A stretch of 64,000 nucleotides of DNA from Clostridia bacterium (GTDB lineage Bacteria > Bacillota > Clostridia > Christensenellales > Borkfalkiaceae), in the NCBI GenBank assembly GCA_014805025.1, contig JAAUYR010000021.1, positions 21,639 through 85,638 of the forward strand, given 5' to 3'. Numbering within the stretch: the stretch's first letter is position 1; each line of letters starts with the position of its first letter. The notes beneath the pieces were generated by a model, which worked only from the letters and a program-made list of their open reading frames with translations, had not been told where the DNA came from and searched no databases. Both the position numbers and the translations under genes were made by a program. Shown here piece after piece: positions 48,163 to 56,513 of the stretch.

Positions 48163-49002
48163 TTACAAGTTGTTCCACTTATTGCGGATAAATTCCGAAC
48201 AAGGAATTATATCGTCGCCCGTCGTTCCCTCTAAAACGAGGTAAGCGTTCCTGTCGTAAGCCTTGATTTTTTTGAGAATTTTATCAAAGTCAAACATTCC
48301 CTTGCCGGGCGCAACCTGCTTTAATTTGCCGTCCTCGAACACGCAGTCTTTTATATGGAAAACTACGATTTTGCCCTCAAAAGTTTTGAGACCCTCGTCT
48401 AAAATTTCAAGGTAGTTTTGGTAATTTGACGCGTCAAGGTAGTTGTAGATATCGAAAATAATTTTGATATTGTCCGCGTTAATCGCGTCCACCGCGCGCT
48501 TTAAAGTTGCAACGTTCCAGCAAACGTGTCCTGCCGCGCCCTCCATTCCTACGAACGCGCCGACGCTCTTTGCGTAAGCGGCAAGCTCTTTAAAAGTTTC
48601 AATTACCGTTGCAAGCGCTTCCTCGGTTCGGTTCAGCGGATTGTACGTCCACTTGTCGTCGTTGAAGCTGCCCGTCTCCGAGCCGACGATATTGCAGCCG
48701 AGGTTTTTTGAATACTTTAAATAGTCCTTAAAAACTGCCTTACAGTTTGCTACCTTTTCTTTATCCGAGTGAACGGGGTTGAAATACGCGCCGATAAGCG
48801 GAACGGAAATATTCGCCTCTTTCAGAGCTTTACCTATCGCCGCGGAGTTGTCCGCGTTGAGCGCTCCGGGCGCGTATTTTATCTCGTCCATAAACTTGTA
48901 AACGACCAATTGCACCGCGGATATGTCGCAGTTTCGCGATTTTTCTATTGCGTTTTCAAGTCCCTTAACGCCCAGGTCGTGGGTGCGAAATGCTATCTGC
49001 AT
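48163..49002 (-). CDS. TIM-barrel sugar phosphate isomerase/epimerase-family protein
   Basis: MQIAFRTHDLGVKGLENAIEKSRNCDISAVQLV...; AP_endonuc_2-like. Confidence 0.85.
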   Translation of the reverse strand: MQIAFRTHDLGVKGLENAIEKSRNCDISAVQLVVYKFMDEIKYAPGALNADNSAAIGKALKEANISVPLIGAYFNPVHSDKEKVANCKAVFKDYLKYSKNLGCNIVGSETGSFNDDKWTYNPLNRTEEALATVIETFKELAAYAKSVGAFVGMEGAAGHVCWNVATLKRAVDAINADNIKIIFDIYNYLDASNYQNYLEILDEGLKTFEGKIVVFHIKDCVFEDGKLKQVAPGKGMFDFDKILKKIKAYDRNAYLVLEGTTGDDIIPCSEFIRNKWNNL

Positions 49003-49012
49003 ATATCCTCCT

Positions 49013-49193
49013 CACGGAATTTTTGTTTCTATTCTGCGAAGCAAAAATTCCGTGATTTGAGGGCTTCTCGCCCTCTTCGCGCAACCAATAGGGCAAACAC
49101 ACGTATAGTTGCGCGAATTCACCTCGCCGAGGTGCAGGTTTGCACAAATTGAGTTGCGCCACGCAAAAACGCGGTTTTGCTTGCGCCGTAAAT
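49013..49193 (-). repeat. Structured intercistronic repeat, family 2, copy b
   Basis: CACGGAATTTTTG/CAAAAATTCCGTG; GAGGGCttctcGCCCTC; TTCGCGCAAC/GTTGCGCGAA; GTGCAggttTGCAC. Confidence 0.85.
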
Positions 49194-49376
49194 TTATTTA
49201 ACGGGGCGCTTTAAAAACAGCCACCAGCCAAAGCTTCCGGTGTTGGGGCACGCGGATACGAGCTCCCAACCCTCTTCGCCCAAAGGCTTTAAAATTTTAT
49301 CGACTTTTGCCGCAGCCTCGTCGCAGTACTTAAATTCGTGCGTTGTAACAAATTCCGTTTTGTATTCGTATTTCAT
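49194..49376 (-). CDS. DUF4177-like small protein
   Basis: MKYEYKTEFVTTHEFKY...LGEEGWELVSACPNTGSFGWWLFLKRP. Confidence 0.7.
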   Translation of the reverse strand: MKYEYKTEFVTTHEFKYCDEAAAKVDKILKPLGEEGWELVSACPNTGSFGWWLFLKRPVK

Positions 49377-49380
49377 TATG

Positions 49381-50412
49381 TTACCTCTGAACTCTGCCGC
49401 TGCCGTCGCCGCCTGCAAGCGCCTCTACCTCCTTGCGCGATACAAGGTTGAAGTCGCCGGGAATTGTGTGCTTCAAAGCCGATGCCGCAACGCCGAATTC
49501 AAGAGCGGACTTGAAGTCCTTTCCGTCCAGGAAGCCCGTAATAACGCCGCCGGCAAAGCTGTCGCCGCCGCCTACGCGGTCAACTATGGGGTGAAGCGAA
49601 TAGGTCTTGGAGTGATAGAATTCTTTGGTTGCCGCATTGTAAATACAAGCCGACCAGCCGTTATCCGAAGCCGAGTGGCTTACGCGCAGCGAAGAAATTG
49701 CATACTTGAAGCCAAGGTCTTTGCACATTCTTTCGAAGATATCCTTGTAACCTGCAAGCTCCAAATCACCGCTCGTTACGTCGGTCTTGCCGGGCTTATA
49801 TCCCAACACGAGGTCTGCGTCCTCTTCGTTGCCGATGCAGACGTCAACGTATTTCATAAGGTTGGTCATAACCTTTTTAGCCTTTTCGCTCGACCACAGC
49901 TTTTTACGGAAGTTGAGGTCAACCGAAACGGTAACGCCGTGTTTTTTAGCGGCTTTCAAAGCCTCTTCCGTGAGCACTGCCGCGCTGTCGGAAACGGCCG
50001 GAGTGATGCCCGTAAAGTGGAACCAGTCCGCGCCCTTGAAGATTGCGTCGAAGTCGAAGTCCTTTGCGGTTGCGGTGGTAATAGATGAATGTGCTCTGTC
50101 GTAAACGACCTTGGAAGGTCTTATGGACGCGCCCGTTTCAAGGTAGTAAATACCGAGTCTTTCGCCGCATTTTGCAATGTGGCAGGTTTCAACGCCGTAC
50201 TTTCTGAGCGATGCTATTGCGCACTCGCCAAGCTCGTTATCGGGCACTGCGGTTACGAACTCCGCGTTATGACCGTAGTTGGCGCAGGATACCGCAACGT
50301 TTGCCTCGCCGCCGCCGTAGTTGATATCGAACTCGTCGGCCTGAATAAACTTTTCGTTGTTGGGGGTTGAAAGACGAAGCATAATTTCGCCCATGGTTAC
50401 GATTTTTTTCAT
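49381..50412 (-). CDS. kdgK: 2-keto-3-deoxygluconate kinase (PfkB family)
   Basis: MGEIMLRLSTPNNEKFIQADEFDINYGGGEANVAV...; GGGDSFAGGVI. Confidence 0.93.
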   Translation of the reverse strand: MKKIVTMGEIMLRLSTPNNEKFIQADEFDINYGGGEANVAVSCANYGHNAEFVTAVPDNELGECAIASLRKYGVETCHIAKCGERLGIYYLETGASIRPSKVVYDRAHSSITTATAKDFDFDAIFKGADWFHFTGITPAVSDSAAVLTEEALKAAKKHGVTVSVDLNFRKKLWSSEKAKKVMTNLMKYVDVCIGNEEDADLVLGYKPGKTDVTSGDLELAGYKDIFERMCKDLGFKYAISSLRVSHSASDNGWSACIYNAATKEFYHSKTYSLHPIVDRVGGGDSFAGGVITGFLDGKDFKSALEFGVAASALKHTIPGDFNLVSRKEVEALAGGDGSGRVQR

Positions 50413-50453
50413 TTTTATTTTCTCCTTAAATTTTTAAATTGTTGTTTCTTCCC

Positions 50454-50570
50454 CGTTGGATAGATATAAGCAAGACAAGGAGCGCGAGGAAAACCCGAAG
50501 GAGCTTACAGAGCGTAAGTAACTGAGGGTTGCCGCAGCGCGACACAGTATTGCGAAGTATATATCCAACG
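50454..50570 (-). repeat. Structured intercistronic repeat, family 1, copy E
   Basis: CGTTGGATa...TATCCAACG terminal stem; AACCC/GGGTT; CTTAC/GTAAG; 7 nt from eda stop. Confidence 0.88.
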
Positions 50571-50577
50571 AAGCTAT

Positions 50578-51567
50578 TTATTTTTTAAGAACTAAATGCA
50601 CAGCAAATCCGCCAAACTCGTGCTTCAAATAAGCCACATTCATAACGCCCTCGGCGTTGTACTTGACGCTCGTTTCGTCAATTTCGAAGCCGCGGAGCTT
50701 CAACTGATATGCGGCGCGCTTAACACTGTTGGTCGCAATAGCTATGTGACCCATCTTGCCGCGGAAAGGTTTTTTCATCATCTCCATATAAGTCGACGAG
50801 AAAACCGAGCTGTTGCCGACCTTTTTCTCGAAGCCGAACGCCCTGCCGAACTCGTCGGCAACGGCTTCCGCCTCCTCGGGGTTAGCGCAGTTAAGTCCGA
50901 CGTGAACCATTGTAAAGCCGAGCATTTTATCGATAGCCTCGCGGCAAAGCTTTGTTATGCCCGCCCAGTCGCCGGCGTTTACGAGCGCCGGAGGAACTAT
51001 CCAACTTCCGCCGCAGCAAACTACTTTTTTGTACGAGAGATAATTATTGAGATTATCCGCCGTAACGCCGCCCGTGGGCATAAAGCGCATCGTAGTGTAC
51101 GGGCCGCATACCGCCTTAATGTACGCAAGTCCGCCGGCCTGCTCCGCAGGGAAGAATTTGGCAAAATCAAGCCCCAGCTCCAAAGCCTGCTCAATCTCGC
51201 TTGCCGAGGAAAGCCCCGGCGCAAACGGCACGCCCTTATCAAGGCAATGCTTTACGACAACGGGATTAAGCCCCGGCGCTACGCAGAACTTCGCGCCGGC
51301 TTTTATCGCCGCGTCTGCCTGTGCGCAGGTCAAAACCGTTCCGGCGCCCACAAGCATATCGGGATACGCCTTTGTCATTCTGCGGATAACCTCGTCCGCA
51401 CCCTCGGCACGGAAGGTCACCTCGGCGCAGTTTATACCGCCGTCGCGCAACGCTTTTGCAAGTTTTTCCGCGTCGTCAACGTTATCAAGCTTGATTACGG
51501 GCACTATGCCTACGTTTTCCAGCTCGTCCACAAGCGCGTTAATTTTGTCTTTTACTGTTACTGCCAT
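50578..51567 (-). CDS. eda: KDPG/KHG aldolase with C-terminal VOC-like domain
   Basis: GINCAEVTFRAEGADEVIRRM; VGAGTVLTCAQADAAIKAGAKFCVAPG; C-terminal ~110 aa HVGLNCANPEEAEAVADEF... Confidence 0.92.
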   Translation of the reverse strand: MAVTVKDKINALVDELENVGIVPVIKLDNVDDAEKLAKALRDGGINCAEVTFRAEGADEVIRRMTKAYPDMLVGAGTVLTCAQADAAIKAGAKFCVAPGLNPVVVKHCLDKGVPFAPGLSSASEIEQALELGLDFAKFFPAEQAGGLAYIKAVCGPYTTMRFMPTGGVTADNLNNYLSYKKVVCCGGSWIVPPALVNAGDWAGITKLCREAIDKMLGFTMVHVGLNCANPEEAEAVADEFGRAFGFEKKVGNSSVFSSTYMEMMKKPFRGKMGHIAIATNSVKRAAYQLKLRGFEIDETSVKYNAEGVMNVAYLKHEFGGFAVHLVLKK

Positions 51568-51715
51568 TAATTTCCCCCCTTAATTTTTGCGTGTAAGTTT
51601 TACACACGTTTTGTTATATAATCACACATTACTATTATAATAATGTAAAACAAGCAAGTCCATATACAAAACGGATATATTTATATACTTTTAGGACATT
51701 CGACAAAATAATATA

Positions 51716-51744
51716 GCGCCGGCGGACTTGTAGTCCGCCGGCGC
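51716..51744 (-). terminator. Hairpin between kduD and eda
   Basis: GCGCCGGCGGAC ttgta GTCCGCCGGCGC. Confidence 0.65.
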
Positions 51745-51760
51745 GAAAAATTTTTAAATT

Positions 51761-52513
51761 TTATCTGCCGAGCCAGCCGCCGTCAACCGCAAGCGTAAAA
51801 CCGTTGACGTAGTCGGAGGCCGCCGAGGCAAGGAACACCGCCGCGCCCTCCAAATCCGCCGGAGTGCCCCAGCGTCCGGCAGGGATACGCGCGAGAATGT
51901 CCGCGCTGCGCTCTTCGTCCTGCCTTAAAGCTTCGGTGTTGTTGGTTGCCATATAGCCGGGAGCAATGCCGTTTACGTTTATGCCGTACTTAGCCCACTC
52001 GTTTGCAAGGGTCATTGTAATTCCCCTTATAGCCGACTTGGAAGCCGTGTACGAGGGAACGCGTATGCCGCCCTGGTAAGAAAGCATCGAAGCAATATTT
52101 ATTATCTTGCCGCCCGACTTCTGTTTTACGAACTGCTGAGCCACTGCCTGGGTCAGGAAGAACACCGTCTTTAAATTTACGTTGATAACCGAGTCCCAGT
52201 TCTCCTCGGAAAACTCTATGCTGTCCTGGCGCTTGATAATTCCGGCGTTGTTTACAAGGATATCCACGCGTCCGAATTTTTTAAGCGTTTCTTCAACTAT
52301 CGAGGGTATCACCTCGCACGAGCTTAAATCGGCTATAACGTTGTGGAAGTTTGCGCCGAGCATTTCCTTCGTTTCGGTGCTGGGTCTGCGCGAAACGCCG
52401 ATAACCTTTGCGCCCGCCTCAACGAACGCGCGGCAGATGCCCTGGCCGAGGCCAGTGTTGCTGCCCGTAACGATAGCCACTTTACCTTTCAAACTGAAAC
52501 TGTCTAAAATCAT
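51761..52513 (-). CDS. kduD: 2-deoxy-D-gluconate 3-dehydrogenase / KduD-type SDR
   Basis: FSLKGKVAIVTGSNTGLGQGIC...; SYTASKSAIRG; start refined to 52513. Confidence 0.88.
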   Translation of the reverse strand: MILDSFSLKGKVAIVTGSNTGLGQGICRAFVEAGAKVIGVSRRPSTETKEMLGANFHNVIADLSSCEVIPSIVEETLKKFGRVDILVNNAGIIKRQDSIEFSEENWDSVINVNLKTVFFLTQAVAQQFVKQKSGGKIINIASMLSYQGGIRVPSYTASKSAIRGITMTLANEWAKYGINVNGIAPGYMATNNTEALRQDEERSADILARIPAGRWGTPADLEGAAVFLASAASDYVNGFTLAVDGGWLGR

Positions 52514-52606
52514 AATTCTCCTTATCACTCGAAGCGTTACAGCCGCTCCTGCTTTTATTTACTTCGATTATTTTAACACAATTGCTATTTTATTGCAAGG
52601 GGGTTT

Positions 52607-53464
52607 TTAATTTTCTTTGTCGAATACTATCTCTTCCCCTGCGCCGATTTCGTATATTTTACCGCGAATTTCAACGTAGACCCCCATATATGACGGGTTT
52701 TTGACCCTTTCGCCGTCAACAGACCAAATTAAGTTTTCGTAAGCCTTGACGTAATCGTAAACCTCGGAGTTCGTCGCAAACCAGATATCTTTGCATGCGG
52801 AAAGCTTTTTTGCGGTGTTTTCTATCAAATCCCAGTTATTATTGTCGTCGAATTCGAAGCTATGCCCCCATATATATAAAAGTTTCGGCTCTCTCGCCTT
52901 AGTCTGCTCTAAGGGCGACGAGCTTATAAATTTATCTACAAGCTCGGGCATAACCGGGTCGGTATGATGGCAAGTAGCTTTAAGCCGAAGCCAGTCGCGA
53001 GGAATATCGAAAGAGTGCGTAACCTCGGTAGTTCGGGCATATATGACGCCCAATTGCTTCAAAGCCGCCACAACTTCGTCGTTGTAGCCGCCGTAAGCGT
53101 AAGCCATTCCGCGGACTATTCGTCCGAATTTGCTTTCGAGATAAACGCGGTTCTGTACCACTTCGTTTATTGCCTGGGGCAGAGGCACTTTATCCAAAAA
53201 CAGATGTCTTTCGCCGTGCAAAGCAATTTCGTGTCCGCAGGAAGAAAACGTTTTTATAAGCCTGTCCTCGGGCAGCCTGCGCGTCCATTTCTTATTTATA
53301 AATTCGGGGTTGTTCAGGTTGAACGTCGCCTTAATTCCGTACTTGTCGAATATCGACATAAGCCGGATATCGGCCTCGGCGCCGTCGTCGTAGCTGAACG
53401 TTGCCGCCTTAGCCTTGCCGCCCGGAAAGCGCATATACTTTTCTTCGTGCATTTTCATCCACAT
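52607..53464 (-). CDS. Polysaccharide deacetylase family protein
   Basis: ATFSYDDGAEADIRLMSIFDKYGIKATFNLN; HEIALHGERHLFL. Confidence 0.82.
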   Translation of the reverse strand: MWMKMHEEKYMRFPGGKAKAATFSYDDGAEADIRLMSIFDKYGIKATFNLNNPEFINKKWTRRLPEDRLIKTFSSCGHEIALHGERHLFLDKVPLPQAINEVVQNRVYLESKFGRIVRGMAYAYGGYNDEVVAALKQLGVIYARTTEVTHSFDIPRDWLRLKATCHHTDPVMPELVDKFISSSPLEQTKAREPKLLYIWGHSFEFDDNNNWDLIENTAKKLSACKDIWFATNSEVYDYVKAYENLIWSVDGERVKNPSYMGVYVEIRGKIYEIGAGEEIVFDKEN

Positions 53465-54900
53465 AGTTTTTCCTCCTCCGCTGCCGGCTCTTCACGCAAA
53501 AGACCGGAAGATTTTTTCCACCTGCCGGAAAGCAATCTCGCCCCGAAAAGCAAGCCGCGCAGTCCCCAGTCGGAGACCATACCTATCCAAAGCCCCAAAG
53601 CGCCAAGCCGCGCGCCGACCCAGTCGCAGGTCAAAATATAGCACAGCCCCACGCGCATTAAAAGCATTGAAGCAACCGCCGCAAACATTACGTACCGCAT
53701 ATCGGAATTTGCTTTGAGCATTGCCGGAAGCCCGAACGACAGCGGATAGGTTATAAACTGCAAGGGCAGGCACAGTAAAAGACAGTTCCAGGCAATTTCG
53801 CGCGCCTCGCCGGAAATATTGTAAAAATTGAGCAACAACGGAGAAAGCGCAAAGGTAACCGCAACGCAGGCGGTGTTACCCACGTAAGAAATCAGCAGCA
53901 TTTTTTTCATATAATACTTGACCTGATTAATGCTGCCCGTGCCCACGGCCTGACCGGTAACCGTCAAAATTGCCGTATTTATGCCGTTGCCGACAATGGA
54001 GCTTACGGTATTTATGTTATAAGCTACCGAGTTTGCCGAAGTCTGAAAGTTTGTAACCACTCCGTCAACCACAACGTTGTAGCTTGCAATAGAGATAAAA
54101 ACTATTACGAGAATTTTTCCGAGCTGGAAAAAGCTGTTCTCTATGCCGCTGGGGATACCGAGCTTTAAAATATTTTTAAGCTGCGCGCCGTCAAAGCGGA
54201 ATTTTTCTATAATTTTTATTCTGACGAGGTTACTTTTCCGCGTCATTAAAAACATAGTAAAAAACGCCGGGAAGATACGCGCAAGAAAAGTGCCGAGCGC
54301 AACTCCGGCAATTCCCATATTCAAGCCGTAAATGAAAACGGCGTTGAAGCCAACGTTCAGGCAAAAGCTTATTATTCCCGAAATCATTGTGTTCATGCTT
54401 TTGCGCTGTGCCCTGAGCAGCGCCGCGCACGCGTTGAACACGGCAAGGAACGGAAACGAAGCCGCGATTATATAAAAATAAGTATACGCATTTTGTCTTG
54501 TGTTTTCCCCGGCGTCACCGAAAAGCAGATTTATAAGCTGGTGGTTGAGCCCCATGCAAAGCGCCGTTATCACCAGCGAAAACAAAATCATTATAACTAT
54601 GAGTTGCTTTGCGCTTTTGTTTGCTTCCTCAACCTTGTTTGCGCCAATGAGCTGCGAGGTTATTACCGCGCCGCCCACGCCGAATGCAGAAAACAAATGT
54701 ATAAGCAAATTGGAAATCTGGTCGACGTCGGTTATCGCCGTTAAAATATCATCGCCGGCGCCGCTCTTTGCATACGAGGCCATAAGCCCGTCTATCATAC
54801 CGAGCGACATAGACAGCGCCGACTCGATACATATAGGTATTATCAGCAGTGCAAGCGCCTTTGCCGTAAACAGCGTGTACTGTTCCTTATTTGCTTTCAT
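53455..54900 (-). CDS. MATE family efflux transporter
   Basis: 12-TM pattern, LIIPICIESALSMSLGMIDGLMAS; start refined to 54900 (ATGA overlap). Confidence 0.9.
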   Translation of the reverse strand: MKANKEQYTLFTAKALALLIIPICIESALSMSLGMIDGLMASYAKSGAGDDILTAITDVDQISNLLIHLFSAFGVGGAVITSQLIGANKVEEANKSAKQLIVIMILFSLVITALCMGLNHQLINLLFGDAGENTRQNAYTYFYIIAASFPFLAVFNACAALLRAQRKSMNTMISGIISFCLNVGFNAVFIYGLNMGIAGVALGTFLARIFPAFFTMFLMTRKSNLVRIKIIEKFRFDGAQLKNILKLGIPSGIENSFFQLGKILVIVFISIASYNVVVDGVVTNFQTSANSVAYNINTVSSIVGNGINTAILTVTGQAVGTGSINQVKYYMKKMLLISYVGNTACVAVTFALSPLLLNFYNISGEAREIAWNCLLLCLPLQFITYPLSFGLPAMLKANSDMRYVMFAAVASMLLMRVGLCYILTCDWVGARLGALGLWIGMVSDWGLRGLLFGARLLSGRWKKSSGLLREEPAAEEEKLCG

Positions 54901-56405
54901 CAGTCCTTGCTCACGCGGCTGTCCGTGCACACCACGCGGAAAAATTTAAAGGTCGCGCTGCCGCGGCTTTCTGCGTTACTTCGGGCATATATGCCTATCT
55001 TTGCGCCCGTCCACACTCCGGGAGCGGCGTAAAACTTGTGCGTGAACGCACTTCCGCCAAAGGTGAATTTATAGGCGAGCCTGTGCGTATTTTCGTACTT
55101 TGCGGACATCTGGAACGTAACGTAATTTTCGTCGTACGGCTGACTTTTTGCAAGCGTTTCGTCCTCGCCGCCGCCTATCTCGCCCTTGCGTATTTCAAGA
55201 TAGTTCTGCCCGTCGCGCCTTACCACGCAGATATAGGAATACTCCTGCCCGAACACGACAAAGCCCACCTCGTCGCCGTCGTTTTCCAGGTTCAACCTGC
55301 ACTTGGCCTTAGCGGAAAAGTTCTTGTAAAGTATCTTTTGCATAAACAGTTGCGGCACGTCCGCAAGCGAATTGCCCCCGTAATATGCGCAGTTTAAGCG
55401 CAATCCGTTCTTAAACGAGTACCAGTTATCGCCGCGGTTTGCAGGGGTTTGCCATACAAGCGAAAGCTTGTCGCCGTCGAACTCGTCCGAGGGCTCTATG
55501 CCGTAACCCGTGCTTACGTTTACGGGGTATTCCCCGAATTGCACGGGGTTGCCGGGCAGGTTATCGTCGTGACACTCGCCGCAGAACACCCAGTCGTTTC
55601 TCCACTCGGCAGGCTGCAAATGCACCACCCTGCCGTAAGCGCCCATCTGCTGAAAGTGCATAAACGCCCACTTCTCGCCGCTGTCGTCAAGGTCGATAAG
55701 CGCGCCCTGATGAGGGCCGTTTATCTCCGTTCCGCCCTGCACCATAATAATCTTGGTCTGGTACGGGCCGTAAACGTTTTCCGAGCGCAAGGCGACCTGC
55801 CAGCCCGTGCCGACACCGCCGGCCGGCGCAAGTATGTAAAAATATTTGCCGCGAGTGTAAAACTTGGGGCCCTCGATATTCGGAGAAATGTCGTGCCCGT
55901 CGTAAATAATTTTGTAGCCGTCCGCCGCCGTTTTAAGCTCGGCGTCCGTTTCGAAGAGCGCAAGCTTGGAGTTGAAGCCTATGCGGCTTTTTGCAAACGC
56001 AATGGCAACGTAGCACTTCCCGTCCGCCCAGACGGGGCAGGGGTCTTCGTAGCCCTTGCCGAGTAGCAGCGGACGAAGCAGCGACCACTTGCCGTACGGG
56101 TCGGACGTTTCCGAAACGAAAATACCCTCGTCTGGGAAAGGAATAAGGCAATAAAACTTGCCGTCGTGATAGCGCAAAGAGGGCGCCCACGCGCCGTGGC
56201 CGTGCTGCACCTCGTTGAACCGCTCGAAGGGAATTTCGGGCAGAACGTAGTTTATAAGCTCCCACTCCACCAGGTTTTTGGAGTGCAGAACGGGCACTCC
56301 CGGAACGTGGTTGAAGCTTGAAGCCACCATATAAAAATCATCGCCGACGCGGATAACGTCGGGGTCGGAATAATCTGATAAAATAACGGGATTCTGATAC
56401 TGCAT
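54900..56405 (-). CDS. Glycoside hydrolase family 43 protein
   Basis: YQNPVILSDYSDPDVIRVGDDFYMVASSFNHVPGVPVLHSKNLVEWELI. Confidence 0.92.
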   Translation of the reverse strand: MQYQNPVILSDYSDPDVIRVGDDFYMVASSFNHVPGVPVLHSKNLVEWELINYVLPEIPFERFNEVQHGHGAWAPSLRYHDGKFYCLIPFPDEGIFVSETSDPYGKWSLLRPLLLGKGYEDPCPVWADGKCYVAIAFAKSRIGFNSKLALFETDAELKTAADGYKIIYDGHDISPNIEGPKFYTRGKYFYILAPAGGVGTGWQVALRSENVYGPYQTKIIMVQGGTEINGPHQGALIDLDDSGEKWAFMHFQQMGAYGRVVHLQPAEWRNDWVFCGECHDDNLPGNPVQFGEYPVNVSTGYGIEPSDEFDGDKLSLVWQTPANRGDNWYSFKNGLRLNCAYYGGNSLADVPQLFMQKILYKNFSAKAKCRLNLENDGDEVGFVVFGQEYSYICVVRRDGQNYLEIRKGEIGGGEDETLAKSQPYDENYVTFQMSAKYENTHRLAYKFTFGGSAFTHKFYAAPGVWTGAKIGIYARSNAESRGSATFKFFRVVCTDSRVSKD

Positions 56406-56477
56406 CTTTTGCTCCTTAATTGAAAGGCATTATACCACCACTGCGGAAAATTATCAAGGCTTTGACGGATAAAAAAT

Positions 56478-56512
56478 AAAGCGCGCCGCTTTTTAAGCGG
56501 CGCGCTTCGGTT
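56478..56512 (-). terminator. Hairpin after the hydrolase gene
   Basis: AAGCGCGCCGCTTtttAAGCGGCGCGCTT. Confidence 0.65.
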
Positions 56513-56513
56513 T

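Noticed and set aside
44016-50570. Repeats as a CRISPR array
   Set aside because: Copies are about 120 nt, kilobases apart, separated by genes and internally palindromic; no spacer pattern or cas genes.
44016-50570. Family 1 elements as ordinary Rho-independent terminators
   Set aside because: They are far longer than needed and nested with several stems. In D and E the minus-strand transcript lacks a U-run after the outer stem, and A-C have only the TTTT that is part of the stem; the terminator role is unproven.
50596-51570. 324-aa plus-strand ORF
   Set aside because: Antisense to eda; composition follows the codon bias of the opposite strand.
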